Both the position numbers and the translations under genes were made by a program. From assembly GCA_015232855.1 (NCBI GenBank), contig JADFYW010000013.1, positions 1-55,033 on the forward strand: DNA of 55,033 bases, written 5' to 3'. The notes beneath the pieces were generated by a model. It saw only the letters and a program-made list of their open reading frames with translations. It was not told the DNA's origin and ran no database searches. The stretch is from Fibrobacteria bacterium (GTDB lineage: Bacteria; Fibrobacterota; Fibrobacteria; UBA11236; JADFYW01). Positions 35,278 to 45,197 of the stretch are shown here, in pieces. How positions within the stretch are numbered: position 1 is the first letter of the stretch; each line of letters starts with the position of its first letter.

Positions 35278-36276
35278 TTAACAGAAAAGTTTTTCCGCAA
35301 TCTGAATTGCATTAAGAGCTGCACCCTTTCTGATTTGATCACCGGTGATCCACATCTCAATCGTGTTTGCCTGAGAGATGTCTTTACGCACACGACCAAC
35401 AAATACAGGGTCTTTGGAAGTTGCATCAAGAGGCATCGGCCAACGATTTGCGGCTCTGTCTTCCAGAATTTCCACGCCTTCAGCTGCCTTAAGTACTTCA
35501 TAAACTTCTTCTACAGATACGTCTTTTTCCAGTTCGAGATTAAGTGACTCGGAATGAGCCCGTAATACGGGTACCCGAACACAAGTGGCGGTAACTCTGA
35601 AATTTGGTTCACAGAACATCTTCTGAGTTTCTTTTACCATTTTAGTCTCTTCCTGGCAGTAACCATTGTCGCCCATACCAGAATTATGTGCGAAGAGGTT
35701 AAAAGCATAAGGATGAGGAATTACCGTACGTTCAAAAGGTTTATTATCGAGATACGCCCTGGTTTCGTCCAAAAGCTCTTGCATAGCTTTAGCACCAGCA
35801 CCACTTGCCGCCTGATAGGTTGAGATAACCGCACGTTTTACACCAAAGGCCTTATGAATAGGAAAAACCGGAAGCACCATAATAATAGTGGAACAATTCG
35901 GGTTTGCGATAATACCCTTATGTTCTTTAATTGCTTCGGGGTTAACTTCAGGCACTACCAGGGGAACTCCCTCAGTCATGCGAAATTCAGAAGTATTATC
36001 AACCACAATTGCCCCTGCTTTTACAGCTGAAGGAGCGAATTCTCTGGAAATACTGCCACCGGCTGATGCCAGAACAAGATCAATACCTTCAAAAGAATCA
36101 TGGGTAAGTTCCTGAACAGTAATATCTTCGCCTTTAAATTTGAGTTTTTTACCTGCGCTGCGGTGTGAAGCCAACACACGCAACTCTCCTACAGGAAAAT
36201 TTCTCTCTTCTAACAAAGTAAGCAACTCTGCGCCAACCGCGCCAGTCGCACCCATTATTGCCGTTTTTACTGCCAT
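35278..36276 (-). CDS. asd: Aspartate-semialdehyde dehydrogenase
   Basis: A 332-residue NADPH enzyme that makes aspartate semialdehyde for lysine/diaminopimelate, threonine and methionine. The N-terminal G-A-T-G-A-V-G binds NADPH; the catalytic Cys lies in N-P-N-C-S-T, followed by the Q-A-A-S-G-A-G segment; the later R-V-P-V-L-R-A-H-S-E-S substrate site carries the catalytic His. Its own terminator follows, so it is probably monocistronic. Promoter: on the minus strand TATAAT occurs at about 36319-36324, without a well-spaced -35. Confidence 0.96.
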   Translation of the reverse strand: MAVKTAIMGATGAVGAELLTLLEERNFPVGELRVLASHRSAGKKLKFKGEDITVQELTHDSFEGIDLVLASAGGSISREFAPSAVKAGAIVVDNTSEFRMTEGVPLVVPEVNPEAIKEHKGIIANPNCSTIIMVLPVFPIHKAFGVKRAVISTYQAASGAGAKAMQELLDETRAYLDNKPFERTVIPHPYAFNLFAHNSGMGDNGYCQEETKMVKETQKMFCEPNFRVTATCVRVPVLRAHSESLNLELEKDVSVEEVYEVLKAAEGVEILEDRAANRWPMPLDATSKDPVFVGRVRKDISQANTIEMWITGDQIRKGAALNAIQIAEKLFC

Positions 36277-36577
36277 TGTTACCCTTTCTGTTTGTATTGT
36301 TAAAAAAATTCAGGGACATTATAGTAATAAATTGTCAAAAAATCTTTTTTTTATGGCAAATGATTGCCGTTAATGATTTTTTGGGATCTGGGATTGGCTA
36401 ATTTATTTTTATTATGCCACATCTGGTGTTTGAAATTTGGGTTGGATCCACTCATCTAACCACATGCTACTTTTGGCCAGAGCCCCAAAAGTAGCCAAAA
36501 GTGACATCAGGTTCTGGGTGGGTGAATTAGTGCAAAGGCGAAATTTCTAATAACCACATAAATTCAAAAAAGAACCA
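36277..36577. repeat. Intergenic region between nadB and asd with a perfect hairpin
   Basis: The arms gctacttttgg (36466-36476) and ccaaaagtagc (36485-36495) are perfectly complementary around an 8-nt loop. It lies beyond the stop of minus-strand nadB but has no T-run, so it is more likely a dispersed repeat than an intrinsic terminator. The right side of the gap (36300-36330) is the asd promoter region. No gene is seen. Confidence 0.55.
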
Positions 36578-38173
36578 TTATTTCTGAAGAACCGTATGCA
36601 TAAGCTCTTCAGAAGATTCAGGATAATCAACATTAAAATGCAATCCTCTCGACTCATGACGGGCCTGAGCACTTTTTATAATAAGCTCCGCATTCAGGGC
36701 AATATTCCTTAACTCCGTAAGCCTTGGGTCCATGGTAAAAGAGCCATAGTCGGCCAGCGTCTGCGTATTAATAAGATCGATAAGTTCCTTGGCCCGTTTC
36801 AACCTGAGATCGCTACGGACTATGCCTACATAATTCCAGAGGGTAGAGCGGATATTCTCTCTGGCCGAACTATATACACTAAACTCAGTTGCGGGTTTTA
36901 CGCGTGAGGCATCCCAATTTTTATAATCAGCGGGTTCTGGTACAGCAGGAGCAACTTCCAGAGCATGACGAAGGGCACGGTCAGAAAAAACCACCGCTTC
37001 TAACAGAGAATTACTGGCCAGGCGGTTGGCTCCGTGCACACCCGTGCAGGCGCTCTCGCCACAGGCATAAAGCCCAGGGAGTGCGGTAGCAGAATTAGAA
37101 TCAACCTGTACCCCGCCGCAGAGGAAATGGGCCGCAGGTACAACAGGGATGAGATCTTTCGCCATATCTACACCACGGTTTTTGCAGTGTTCATAGATGT
37201 TGGGAAAACGCTCATTCAGGTCTTCGGTTGAAAAAGAAGTCATATCAAGAAATACGCAGGGCTTGCCTGCTTTTTTCATCTCGGCATCAATAGCCCGGGC
37301 TACAATATCTCTTGGGGCAAGGTCGGCCATGTCATGTACACCCTGCATAAAGGGTTCACCTTCGTTGTTCCTGAGTATTCCGCCGTGTCCTCTTAGCGCT
37401 TCAGAGATGAGGAATGTGGGGTGCCCGGGGTCATAAAAACTGGTGGGATGAAATTGCATAAACTCCATATCTTCCACACCGAGCCCTGCCCGATAAGCCA
37501 TGGCTATACCATCACCGGTAGATACATCATCATTGGTCGTATGTTTATAGACCTGCCCTACTCCGCCGGTACAAATAACGGTAACGGCACCGATAAATTT
37601 ATGAACCTGGCGCGCTTTCATGTCAAGAGCATAGAGGCCAGCACAGGCATTGGGGGCCGCACTAAAATCTTTCAAATGTTTATTGGTAATGAGGTCTATC
37701 CCCATGTATTCTTCACGTATTTCGATATTGGTATTCTTACGGGAAGCCTCAAGTAAAGCCCGTTGTATTTCCCGTCCGGTAAAGTCTTCGGCATGAAGTA
37801 TCCTGAAATCAGAATGCCCACCTTCTCTGCCCAAATGAAAAGGAGTATGGTTTCCGTCAGCATCCTTATTCATACTGAAGCGAACGCCCCAGTCAATCAG
37901 GTTCTGAATGGCGGAAGGCCCATGAGAAACGAGAACCTCAACCCGGTTTTTTTTACACAACCCTGCACCCGCAACCAGGGTATCCTGCAAATGTTTTTCA
38001 ATGGAATCATTGGGGTCCATCACAGAGGCTATGCCTCCCTGGGCCTTATGAGTTGAACCCGCGTCACTCAGGGCTTTAGTGATAACCAATACTTTACCAT
38101 GTTCTGCCGCTTTTAAGGCAAAAGACAACCCGGCCAGACCGGAACCTGCTACAATAAAATCATACGTTTTCAT
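36578..38173 (-). CDS. nadB: L-aspartate oxidase
   Basis: A 531-residue flavoprotein that oxidises aspartate to iminoaspartate, the first step of NAD synthesis. The N-terminal G-S-G-L-A-G-L-S-F-A binds FAD; S-T-H-K-A-Q-G-G-I-A-S-V, E-G-G-H-S-D-F-R-I-L-H, G-V-H-G-A-N-R-L-A-S-N-S-L-L-E and the helical C-terminal domain follow. These features distinguish it from fumarate reductase; a lone gene without an iron-sulfur subunit supports that. nadA and nadC are not in the window. Confidence 0.95.
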   Translation of the reverse strand: MKTYDFIVAGSGLAGLSFALKAAEHGKVLVITKALSDAGSTHKAQGGIASVMDPNDSIEKHLQDTLVAGAGLCKKNRVEVLVSHGPSAIQNLIDWGVRFSMNKDADGNHTPFHLGREGGHSDFRILHAEDFTGREIQRALLEASRKNTNIEIREEYMGIDLITNKHLKDFSAAPNACAGLYALDMKARQVHKFIGAVTVICTGGVGQVYKHTTNDDVSTGDGIAMAYRAGLGVEDMEFMQFHPTSFYDPGHPTFLISEALRGHGGILRNNEGEPFMQGVHDMADLAPRDIVARAIDAEMKKAGKPCVFLDMTSFSTEDLNERFPNIYEHCKNRGVDMAKDLIPVVPAAHFLCGGVQVDSNSATALPGLYACGESACTGVHGANRLASNSLLEAVVFSDRALRHALEVAPAVPEPADYKNWDASRVKPATEFSVYSSARENIRSTLWNYVGIVRSDLRLKRAKELIDLINTQTLADYGSFTMDPRLTELRNIALNAELIIKSAQARHESRGLHFNVDYPESSEELMHTVLQK

Positions 38174-38414
38174 AATACAGAGAATTTAGTAAAAATTCAG
38201 AGACTTTTAAGTTTTGTAGTTTTAAGGTGACAACCCCTTCCTCAGTTTTAACACTTGATTTGTAAGTTTTTGGGCACAAATTCCAGCACACACCCGTGAT
38301 AAACCATCTGCAGATTCAAGAATTGTGCATGACAAACGACTCACGATATTGATTTACTTTTTTTCTTGACTTAACACTCCCATAGAAGATTATTACACAA
38401 AGAAGTATATTATT

Positions 38415-39302
38415 TTGGGATATAGTGTAACATTAATAAGTAGTAGTCTTAAGGCTAAAAATCTTGTTACCTTAAGTAACATAGTTGGTGGTGCAGGGAG
38501 TGCTTTTTTAATGTTGTCCTGGCTGGCCGGTATGTCTGCCGGAGTAATTATAGGTTCGATACACTGCACCAAAAAAAGGAAATCTGGTTGTATGGAAAAT
38601 AAAAACGTTTGCACAGAAAAAGACATGGAAAGTATTCACAAAAGATTAGAGCACTTAGAACGGATCCTTCTTAAAACCGGTAAGCTCGTGGTTATGACGG
38701 TGAACCATGTTTGTGAATATAGTGTCTTAGAACAAGAAGCCAAATCTAAAATAGCAGATCAACAACAAGAAATAGGAAGTATACGTTCCAACCTGAACAG
38801 CGATGTTCTTGACATTAAGAGCGATATCGCAGATATCAAAGATTCTATCTTAAAATTGGCACTGGCACAACCCTTTAAACAACAGGACGTTGTACCAGAC
38901 TCGGACCAAGAAAAAATTCCGGTGAAAGAGCATATTACCCAAGCAGCCCTCCCCCATATAACTGAACCGAAAACACCTGAATCAACCAATAAAGCAATAC
39001 CATTGCCACAAGCCGTGCCTGTTGAACACAAACAACCTACGGCAGCTACAGAGATATCAGAACATATTGATCCGGCTAAAACTGACATATCTGAGAAGCA
39101 CATTCCTGTTAACCTGCCTCAACCTGACCCCGAACCTGTCGAAACAGCTGATACTCAATTGGAGACACCAACAGATGCTACGACAAGTGATGATGAGAGT
39201 AAACCAAAAAAGGGCGTTTTTGGTAAAATATTTGAGGATATGGCCAGTCTTGAAGAAGAATTATCTTTGTTTGAGCAACAACTTGAATCAGTAACTACCT
39301 GA
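38415..39302 (+). CDS. Protein with coiled coil and Pro/Glu/Thr-rich linker, unknown function
   Basis: 295 residues from a TTG at 38415; an ATG at 38592 would give 236. The longer form includes a hydrophobic segment (about residues 24-48) and thus a membrane anchor. A helical coiled-coil region (about 65-155, with I-H-K-R-L-E-H-L-E-R and D-I-K-S-D-I-A-D-I-K-D-S) is followed by a disordered segment rich in Pro, Glu and Thr and a short helix (F-G-K-I-F-E-D-M-A-S-L-E-E-E-L-S). A possible promoter (TTGACT, 16 bp, GATTAT) just before 38400 favours the longer form. No known family. Confidence 0.6.
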   Translation: MGYSVTLISSSLKAKNLVTLSNIVGGAGSAFLMLSWLAGMSAGVIIGSIHCTKKRKSGCMENKNVCTEKDMESIHKRLEHLERILLKTGKLVVMTVNHVCEYSVLEQEAKSKIADQQQEIGSIRSNLNSDVLDIKSDIADIKDSILKLALAQPFKQQDVVPDSDQEKIPVKEHITQAALPHITEPKTPESTNKAIPLPQAVPVEHKQPTAATEISEHIDPAKTDISEKHIPVNLPQPDPEPVETADTQLETPTDATTSDDESKPKKGVFGKIFEDMASLEEELSLFEQQLESVTT

Positions 39303-39325
39303 GTACAGCTAAGTTTACCGTAACG

Positions 39326-40621
39326 TTAGGCCTTCGTCGTCTCATCTGCCAAAGCCTGGAGGTCTTTTACCATGACCTTCCGGTTGAGGAGTGTAATATA
39401 TAACAGCGGTATCAAATGAAATACAATAAGCGCTGCAATAATAATATCACTAAGTGACCAGACAAACCCAATATGAAGAAATGGCCCGGAGAAGGTGACT
39501 GCAAGAAACACCAGACGGAAATAATAAAGATTGGAACCACCCAGGTACCTATAACATCGCTCAGCAATATGGGCAAAGCCTGCAATGGTGGTAAGGGCAA
39601 ATAAAATAAGGCTGACCACTACAATGATTTGCCCACTAAACCCGATACCAGCCTCATAAGCAGCCGCTGTAAGATGGGCGCCTGTTTGATGCTGCCAATT
39701 GGGTACACTCAAAATAACCAGGCCGGTTACACTACAAATTATAATAGTATCGACAAAGGGTGTAACGGCTGCCATAAAAGCCCCTTTGGCTGGAGAGTCA
39801 TTATTGGCTGCCTGATAAAAAGGACTGGTACCCATGCCCGACATATGGGAAAAAACACCCCGGGAAACCCCAAACTGCATCGCCTGTAATACCGTATAAC
39901 CTGTAACCCCACCCACAATAGAATAAGGTAAAAACGCATGGTGAAAGACCTCACCCAGAGCACTCACCGCTGAGAGGGGATTAAATAAAAGCACCGCCAA
40001 ACCGGTAAGAACATAAATGACAATAACAAAAGGAGCCAGGGCAGAACAATAATCCACAATTTTTTTTAACCCACCCAGTATTACCATGGCAATTGCAAGA
40101 GTTATAAATACCGCAATAATTGCATTGGGGACATGAAAACGATTATGCACGGCGTGTGCCAGAGCATTGGCCTGGACCATATTATAAAGCACTACTCCCT
40201 GTACCAGGATGAGCCCCGCCACCAAAGGTGGAATAAAGGACCAGATACCTTTCATATATTTTTCAAGATAAACCATGGGGGTAGCAAAGGTAGGCGCTTT
40301 TGAACTTTCCGGCCTCAACTTCAATGCCATATAGGTTGAACACATCCTGAATATCATACCGAACATGGCAGACACCCACATCCAAAACAAAGCACCAGGG
40401 CCGCCAAGATGGATGGCTGTACCCACACCGGCAATATTGCCAATACCCACGGTAGCCGCTACAGAAGAAAGAAAAGCTTTTTTATGAGATACCAGTCTCT
40501 CGCCAGATACTGATTTGTCATGCTTGAAAATATCAAGAAAAACCGGCAGACTCTTTTTCCAGGTAATAGCACGAGTTAGATAGAGAAAAACCACACCCAG
40601 TTCAATGTACAGTATGCACAT
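39326..40621 (-). CDS. Sodium:alanine symporter family (AGCS) amino-acid carrier
   Basis: A 431-residue, about 10-helix transporter that imports alanine or glycine with sodium. The AGCS signature is visible: S-V-A-A-T-V-G-I-G-N-I-A-G-V-G-T-A, then G-G-P-G-A-L-F-W-M-W-V and F-S-H-M-S-G-M-G-T-S-P. The ATG at 40621 lies inside the conserved N-terminal helix; translation upstream continues as I-D-T-L-A-K-W-I-W-D-P-V, which is typical AGCS sequence, back to an ATC at 40655-40657 that has GGAG at ideal distance (40665-40668). The real start is probably this ATC, or an ATG lost by mutation or sequence error. Confidence 0.92.
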   Translation of the reverse strand: MCILYIELGVVFLYLTRAITWKKSLPVFLDIFKHDKSVSGERLVSHKKAFLSSVAATVGIGNIAGVGTAIHLGGPGALFWMWVSAMFGMIFRMCSTYMALKLRPESSKAPTFATPMVYLEKYMKGIWSFIPPLVAGLILVQGVVLYNMVQANALAHAVHNRFHVPNAIIAVFITLAIAMVILGGLKKIVDYCSALAPFVIVIYVLTGLAVLLFNPLSAVSALGEVFHHAFLPYSIVGGVTGYTVLQAMQFGVSRGVFSHMSGMGTSPFYQAANNDSPAKGAFMAAVTPFVDTIIICSVTGLVILSVPNWQHQTGAHLTAAAYEAGIGFSGQIIVVVSLILFALTTIAGFAHIAERCYRYLGGSNLYYFRLVFLAVTFSGPFLHIGFVWSLSDIIIAALIVFHLIPLLYITLLNRKVMVKDLQALADETTKA

Positions 40622-40877
40622 AACCGGGTCCCATATCCATTTTGCTAAAGTATCGATTTCTGTGCTCCGTAATAAACAGTGTTATTCAGTATATGGATAA
40701 AAGTAATCAATTCTGCCGAGATCGCATAATAATTATGAGTAATCAGTTTTGAGTGATCAGTTGGCAGTTGGCAGTTATCAGTTACTTTTAGCGCTTCGCG
40801 GCAAAATTTAAAATACTAAACCATCCATTGTTCTTATGCCAGTTTTTGTCCCGCTTTCCGGACGAAAGAGGGCATAC

Positions 40878-41006
40878 TCAGTCCCAGGTTTTTCGCCACT
40901 TTTTAAATTCCAGCAGTTTTAATTTGTAGCGTACAATACTTCCTTCATGAAGACTTCTCAGTTCGGATTCAATTATTTCTATGACTTTGGTTCTGCACTC
41001 TGTGTT
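40878..41006 (-). pseudogene. Short coding remnant of unknown family
   Basis: About 42 codons between a stop and a TGA, without an initiator. The composition (C-R-T-K-V-I-E-I-I-E-S-E-L-R-S-L-H-E-G then Y-K-L-K-L-L-E-F-K-K-W) looks like real protein and not like random translation, but nothing of the gene upstream of it is left. Confidence 0.3.
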
Positions 41007-41270
41007 TCAGACAAATTGGATCAGGTTTCCCAAGTATGTTCGATCAGTTCAAATTCATTAACAAAAACTTATTTTGGCACAAAAAAAGAAAAGTTGAGTC
41101 TAATTATATGGTAAGTGTAACTTCATAGAATTTTAAATGACGAATGTTAATAGATCACTTGATGTTACCCCTCTAGAGTGAAATATTTACAACAGCTTTA
41201 CCAGCTGAGGTATGTCATGAATTTATAGAATTTAGGTCTATTATTATCTCCATAAAGTATAACATAGATC

Positions 41271-41308
41271 ACCATATTATACTTTTAACACGTAAAGTAT
41301 AATATGGT
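41271..41308. repeat. Perfect 15-bp inverted repeat
   Basis: accatattatacttt (41271-41285), an 8-nt spacer taacacgt, and aaagtataatatggt (41294-41308). The arms are fully complementary. A partial third copy (aaagtataacata) lies just upstream at about 41253. It could be a terminator-like hairpin or a regulator site; its role is not evident. Confidence 0.6.
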
Positions 41309-41428
41309 TTATTCTCCCATTAGGATATATGATAGGTTTTTGCAGAAAGATACCAGAAATTGGCAATTCAGTAGTAAAAGACAGGAAATTACTCTTTTTA
41401 ATATTGAGCAATAACCCCATTTGCATGA

Positions 41429-42085
41429 TTATCGCTTAATTTTTTTGTCATGTTCCTTTAGTCTGGGGGTTTTGGTGGCATTGTAAAATCCACCAAATAG
41501 CCATTTATCACCAAACTGGGTAGCTGACAAAAATAACCCGGCTTTCTTTCCTTCATAATCAAAAATATAAGCAAGATGGATTATTTCGGGTTCAAGTTCA
41601 TTAGTTACACCCCGATTTTCCAATTTGGAATAGTCGATAATCTTTAAATCAATAAACTTGTTAAAATCCTTTTTGATGCCTGCAAATTTTTCTTTACATT
41701 TTTCTTCATCTTTAATTTTTCTCTCCTGGAAACGCTGTACACTAGCCTCTGTTGTCATGGTGTCAATATAAGCCCCCACCATTAGCAATGTATCCATTAC
41801 GCCTCTTTTTTTCAGGGCTTCAAACTGATTAATAAATGCCTCAAAAGTACGGTGGTATCTGACAGAAAGATTGCTACTGAGAGCCTTAAATTTATTATAG
41901 TCATCATCAATAATGGATTCGACGACTCCTTTAAACAACGCTTCCGGACTTTCCACACCAATAGGATAAGTAAAAGCAAACTTCTTTTGTATTTCCGTTA
42001 TATTGTATTTATTTGATTTTTGATCATTGCATCCGAAAAGCAGGAGCGTTCCTGTTATAAGCATCAAAGTGTTTCTGGTAAGCAT
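41429..42085 (-). CDS. Lipoprotein of unknown function
   Basis: A 218-residue protein with a lipoprotein signal peptide: a basic N-terminus, hydrophobic core and L-L-F-G-C lipobox at residues 15-19. The mature part is helical and Lys/Glu-rich up to about 150, then ends in beta-like segments with A-T-Q-F-G-D-K-W-L-F-G-G-F-Y. It resembles small periplasmic domains of the SnoaL/NTF2 kind only in general shape. It lies downstream of the DtxR-family gene on the same strand, with about 120 bp between. Confidence 0.65.
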   Translation of the reverse strand: MLTRNTLMLITGTLLLFGCNDQKSNKYNITEIQKKFAFTYPIGVESPEALFKGVVESIIDDDYNKFKALSSNLSVRYHRTFEAFINQFEALKKRGVMDTLLMVGAYIDTMTTEASVQRFQERKIKDEEKCKEKFAGIKKDFNKFIDLKIIDYSKLENRGVTNELEPEIIHLAYIFDYEGKKAGLFLSATQFGDKWLFGGFYNATKTPRLKEHDKKIKR

Positions 42086-42206
42086 AGAAAAGTCCTTTGT
42101 AAAGTCTTAATAAATTAATATTAGGAAAAAATACAAATAATTTTAGGAAACGTAATAAAAAATGCGAAGCCATTAATGAACTGAAAACTGATTACTGATA
42201 ACTCTT

Positions 42207-42854
42207 TCACATTCTCCAAACAAAAATATCCCTGGCAATATCACTGTCCAGGGCTATCTCGGTATTTTCAAGCAACAGACAATAAGCCGGAGATTTCTGT
42301 TCCACACGTATCTGAATGCCAGGCACAATGCCAAAAGAGGCTAATTGCTGCATACGATCATGGCTTTTGGAACGGATATAGGCAATTTTCCCTTCTGAGC
42401 CCGGCTCCAGGTCTGAGATACAGCTGATTGTTTTCTCTACTTGTTTAGTCCCTTTAGTACAGCAAGTACCTGGGGGAACAGTCGTACCATCCGGCGCAAT
42501 CTCGGGATGTCCAAGCAGTGTACAAATAGACTCTTCCACTTCCGGTAAAAGCGTATGTTCAGTTTCACAGGCTACCCGCTCCATGGTATCAGGGTCGAGA
42601 TGCAACACATATCCCATCAGACATTCCGTCAGACGATGTCGTCTAGTTATCTGCCGGGCCAGGTCTTTCCCTTTTGGGGTGAGATACAGATGTACATCTT
42701 CCTGGCGAATAAGCTCATCAGTTTTGAGTTCTTCCACCAATTCTTTGTTTACAACTCCGTTTTTACAGTGTTTCTGAATAGAGAGAATTGAAGTTTCCTG
42801 GTGTTCATCCGCTGCCCAAATTGCTTCGAGTATTTCTTCTTTTTGATGGTCCAT
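42207..42854 (-). CDS. DtxR-family iron/manganese-dependent transcriptional regulator with FeoA-like domain
   Basis: A 215-residue regulator: winged helix-turn-helix (about 1-65), a metal-binding dimerisation domain (about 70-140; R-H-R-L-T-E-C-L, then C-E-x-E-H and E-E-S-I-C-x-L-L-G-H-P), and a FeoA/SH3-like C-terminal domain (about 145-215). Family members bind Fe2+ or Mn2+ and repress iron-uptake genes. It lies about 350 bp downstream of feoB on the same strand. Its cysteine-rich P-G-T-C-C-T-K-G segment is somewhat unusual for the family. Confidence 0.92.
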   Translation of the reverse strand: MDHQKEEILEAIWAADEHQETSILSIQKHCKNGVVNKELVEELKTDELIRQEDVHLYLTPKGKDLARQITRRHRLTECLMGYVLHLDPDTMERVACETEHTLLPEVEESICTLLGHPEIAPDGTTVPPGTCCTKGTKQVEKTISCISDLEPGSEGKIAYIRSKSHDRMQQLASFGIVPGIQIRVEQKSPAYCLLLENTEIALDSDIARDIFVWRM

Positions 42855-43206
42855 ATAGTAGCACCCTTGTTTTTTTATCGCTTCACTCTTGTCCTAAATA
42901 AATAATTTTTTTTATCTAACTTCTAAACAAATACTAAATCCTTTTATCTAACTCACCGAAAACACTCCTTTTTGAATGATGATTAACGATTAACGAATGC
43001 AGAATTTCGAATTTTTTAACAGCGATAGCATTTTTCATTTCATCATTCATAATTCGTTAATCGTTAATCGATATTCAAGAGTGTTTAATTATTCTTTTTT
43101 AACATTTACACTTTTATTAGAATTTGTTTAGAATTTAGAATTTAGAATTTTAAAGATGTGTATTTTAGTTTTCAAATTATTAAAACTTTAAAACAAAACT
43201 ATCGTT
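42855..43206. repeat. Region between feoB and the DtxR-family gene with a perfect inverted repeat
   Basis: gattaacgattaacgaat (42981-42998) and attcgttaatcgttaatc (43052-43069) are perfect inverted repeats of 18 bp around a 53-bp loop. A run of gaatttagaatttagaattt words follows near 43130-43150. The sequence immediately upstream of the DtxR-family gene (42855-42950) is A+T-rich with tatctaac words, but no clear DtxR box is visible there. Confidence 0.55.
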
Positions 43207-45171
43207 CTAAAAGGTTATCCCCAAAAACAAACAACCATAATTTACCGCTGCCCCTACTAATATCGCAGCAGGTATCACTATACCCATAATCCACATTGCA
43301 TATTTAAATCCCTGCTCTTTAAAAAGTACAATAACCGCGTTTACACAAGGAGAAAGAGAAGTCATTACCAGTAACAACACAACCGCCTGTAGACCGTTAA
43401 AGACACCTTTCATAAACAGTTGGTCAAGCATAGCTGCCCCTGCTTCGCGCCTTACCAGAGTCATCACTATCACTTCTACCGATTGTTCGGGGAGACCAAG
43501 TAGAATTCTTGACGTGGGAGCGAGTGCGGCCCGAAGAGCATTTAACCCACCCAACTTATCAAAGACAAAGAGTATAACCGCAGCCACCAAAAAGATAGGA
43601 ACCGCCTCCTTCATAAAAGTATAGAGACGAGACCATGCCCGTTTGAGTATTAAGAGAAAAGAGGGTAATCTGAGGGGGTGCACTTCCAAAATAAACTCTC
43701 CCCGTTTTCCCGGGATAAGTTTATCCGCAACAATACCCGCGATAATAAGTTTGAGAATAATCACCCCAAAAACCACAGCCATTGCGGACCAGTGGAGTTT
43801 GGCAAAAATTACAAACATCACCGAGAGCAACGGAGCACAAGGGATACCAAGTACCAGTAACATAGTTACAATGAATTTTTCTTTTTTCACGTCCAGCATC
43901 CGGACCGTCATAATAGCCATGGTGATGCAACTGAGGCCCATGATAAGGGGTAAAACTCCCTTTCCGTTCATGCCCATGATGCGAAATGCTTTATCGAGAA
44001 GTACCGACAACCGGGGCAAATAACCAGAATCTTCTAAAATACCAAAGAAGAGATAAAAGGTGAAAAGTACCGGTAACAATACACCAAAGGCAAGACCCAG
44101 TCCCACACTAACTACCCCGAAATTACCACAAAAAAAGTCGGTAACAAGCTGGTTGTTTAATGGCGCCAGCCAGCCCTCCACCAGTGGTATCAAAAATTCC
44201 CCAAACAATTTTCCTTCAAGGATACCCACCAGAAATTCCGCGCCAATCTTTCCTACAAAGATATACATGGCATAGGCAATCAGCCCGGCTATGGGAATAC
44301 CCAAAGGAAGCTGCATGGCCGCACGACCAATAGCGGTGACCAGAGGTCTTTTTTTCCGTTCCTCTTGATGAACAAACTCAGCAGCCAGGTTTTGGGCATA
44401 ATATACAAATGCTTCTGAAAGTACTACGCTGGGGCGCCGTTTACGATTTTCTTTAAGCGTTTTAAGCATAGAAAAACACTCATTCAGCACTTCCTGCCCA
44501 AAAGTCTCCTGGATAATCCCAATCGCCGACTTGTCCTCATTAATAAATAACAGCGCCAGTCCCCTCACCGGCAGCCCGACTCCTTCCCGCTTCAGACGTT
44601 CGGTAATGGCCCCAAGGGTTTTTTCAATATCTTCGGGAAGTTTGACCAGACGTTTGGGGACTGCGCTATAGGCAATAGCTTCCCGCAATTCTGAAATTCC
44701 CTGCCGTTCTCTGGCTATAGTGCGTACTACTTTAGCACCAAAAAGGACCGCTAATTTTTCTGCATCAATGGTTATGCCTTTTGCCTGGGCCAGGTCATCC
44801 ATATTAAGATTAAGGACCAGAGGAATACCAAACTCCGCAAACTGCAGGGCCAGAGCAAGACTGCGAACCATATTACTGGCATCCAGCACATGGACAATGG
44901 CTTCGACTTTTTCGGTTAAAATGTAATTACGGGAAAATCGCCCATCTTCACTTTGAACAAATACCGAGTTAAGACCAGGTGGGTCAATTAAGACTGTTTT
45001 TTCCCCTTTAAGCGTTCCCTCATTGTAGGTCACATGGGAGCCTGGAATGGTGGTTTCCAGCTGTTTTTTATCGGCTAAAGCCCTAAATATAGTGGTCTTA
45101 CCAACTTTAACATTACCCAGTAAACAAATTTTTCCGTTTTGTGAATCCATAACTCTGCTCAAAGGTATCAT
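43207..45171 (-). CDS. feoB: Ferrous iron transporter FeoB
   Basis: A 654-residue Fe2+ transporter with an N-terminal GTPase domain and a C-terminal membrane domain. G1 is G-N-V-K-V-G-K-T-T (rather than the usual G-N-P-N-x-G-K-S/T), G3 D-P-P-G (usually D-x-P-G) and G4 N-M-D-D. The membrane part has two Gate-like domains, with the F-x-x-x-x-E-D-S-G-Y-x-x-R signature (F-G-I-L-E-D-S-G-Y-L-P-R). Start may be the ATG 7 codons in, after V. It is shorter than E. coli FeoB but within family range. No feoA gene is adjacent. A DtxR-like box lies ahead of it. Confidence 0.95.
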   Translation of the reverse strand: MIPLSRVMDSQNGKICLLGNVKVGKTTIFRALADKKQLETTIPGSHVTYNEGTLKGEKTVLIDPPGLNSVFVQSEDGRFSRNYILTEKVEAIVHVLDASNMVRSLALALQFAEFGIPLVLNLNMDDLAQAKGITIDAEKLAVLFGAKVVRTIARERQGISELREAIAYSAVPKRLVKLPEDIEKTLGAITERLKREGVGLPVRGLALLFINEDKSAIGIIQETFGQEVLNECFSMLKTLKENRKRRPSVVLSEAFVYYAQNLAAEFVHQEERKKRPLVTAIGRAAMQLPLGIPIAGLIAYAMYIFVGKIGAEFLVGILEGKLFGEFLIPLVEGWLAPLNNQLVTDFFCGNFGVVSVGLGLAFGVLLPVLFTFYLFFGILEDSGYLPRLSVLLDKAFRIMGMNGKGVLPLIMGLSCITMAIMTVRMLDVKKEKFIVTMLLVLGIPCAPLLSVMFVIFAKLHWSAMAVVFGVIILKLIIAGIVADKLIPGKRGEFILEVHPLRLPSFLLILKRAWSRLYTFMKEAVPIFLVAAVILFVFDKLGGLNALRAALAPTSRILLGLPEQSVEVIVMTLVRREAGAAMLDQLFMKGVFNGLQAVVLLLVMTSLSPCVNAVIVLFKEQGFKYAMWIMGIVIPAAILVGAAVNYGCLFLGITF

Positions 45172-45197
45172 TATTGATAAAGGAGTGCAATAATTAT

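Larger units (their letters stand above)
40622..41428. other. Long intergenic region with repeats and a possible gene remnant
   Basis: About 40730-40790 holds the repeat words gtaatcagttttgagtgatc / ggcagttatcagttac. A minus-strand frame at 40878-41006 encodes about 42 residues without a start codon (E-I-I-E-S-E-L-R-S-L-H-E-G ... E-F-K-K-W), probably a decayed gene end. A perfect 15-bp inverted repeat occurs at 41271-41308. The rest is A+T-rich without recognisable content. Confidence 0.5.

Noticed and set aside
36466-36495. Hairpin considered as the nadB terminator
   Set aside because: A perfect stem but no T-run after it on the minus strand, and it resembles a dispersed repeat.
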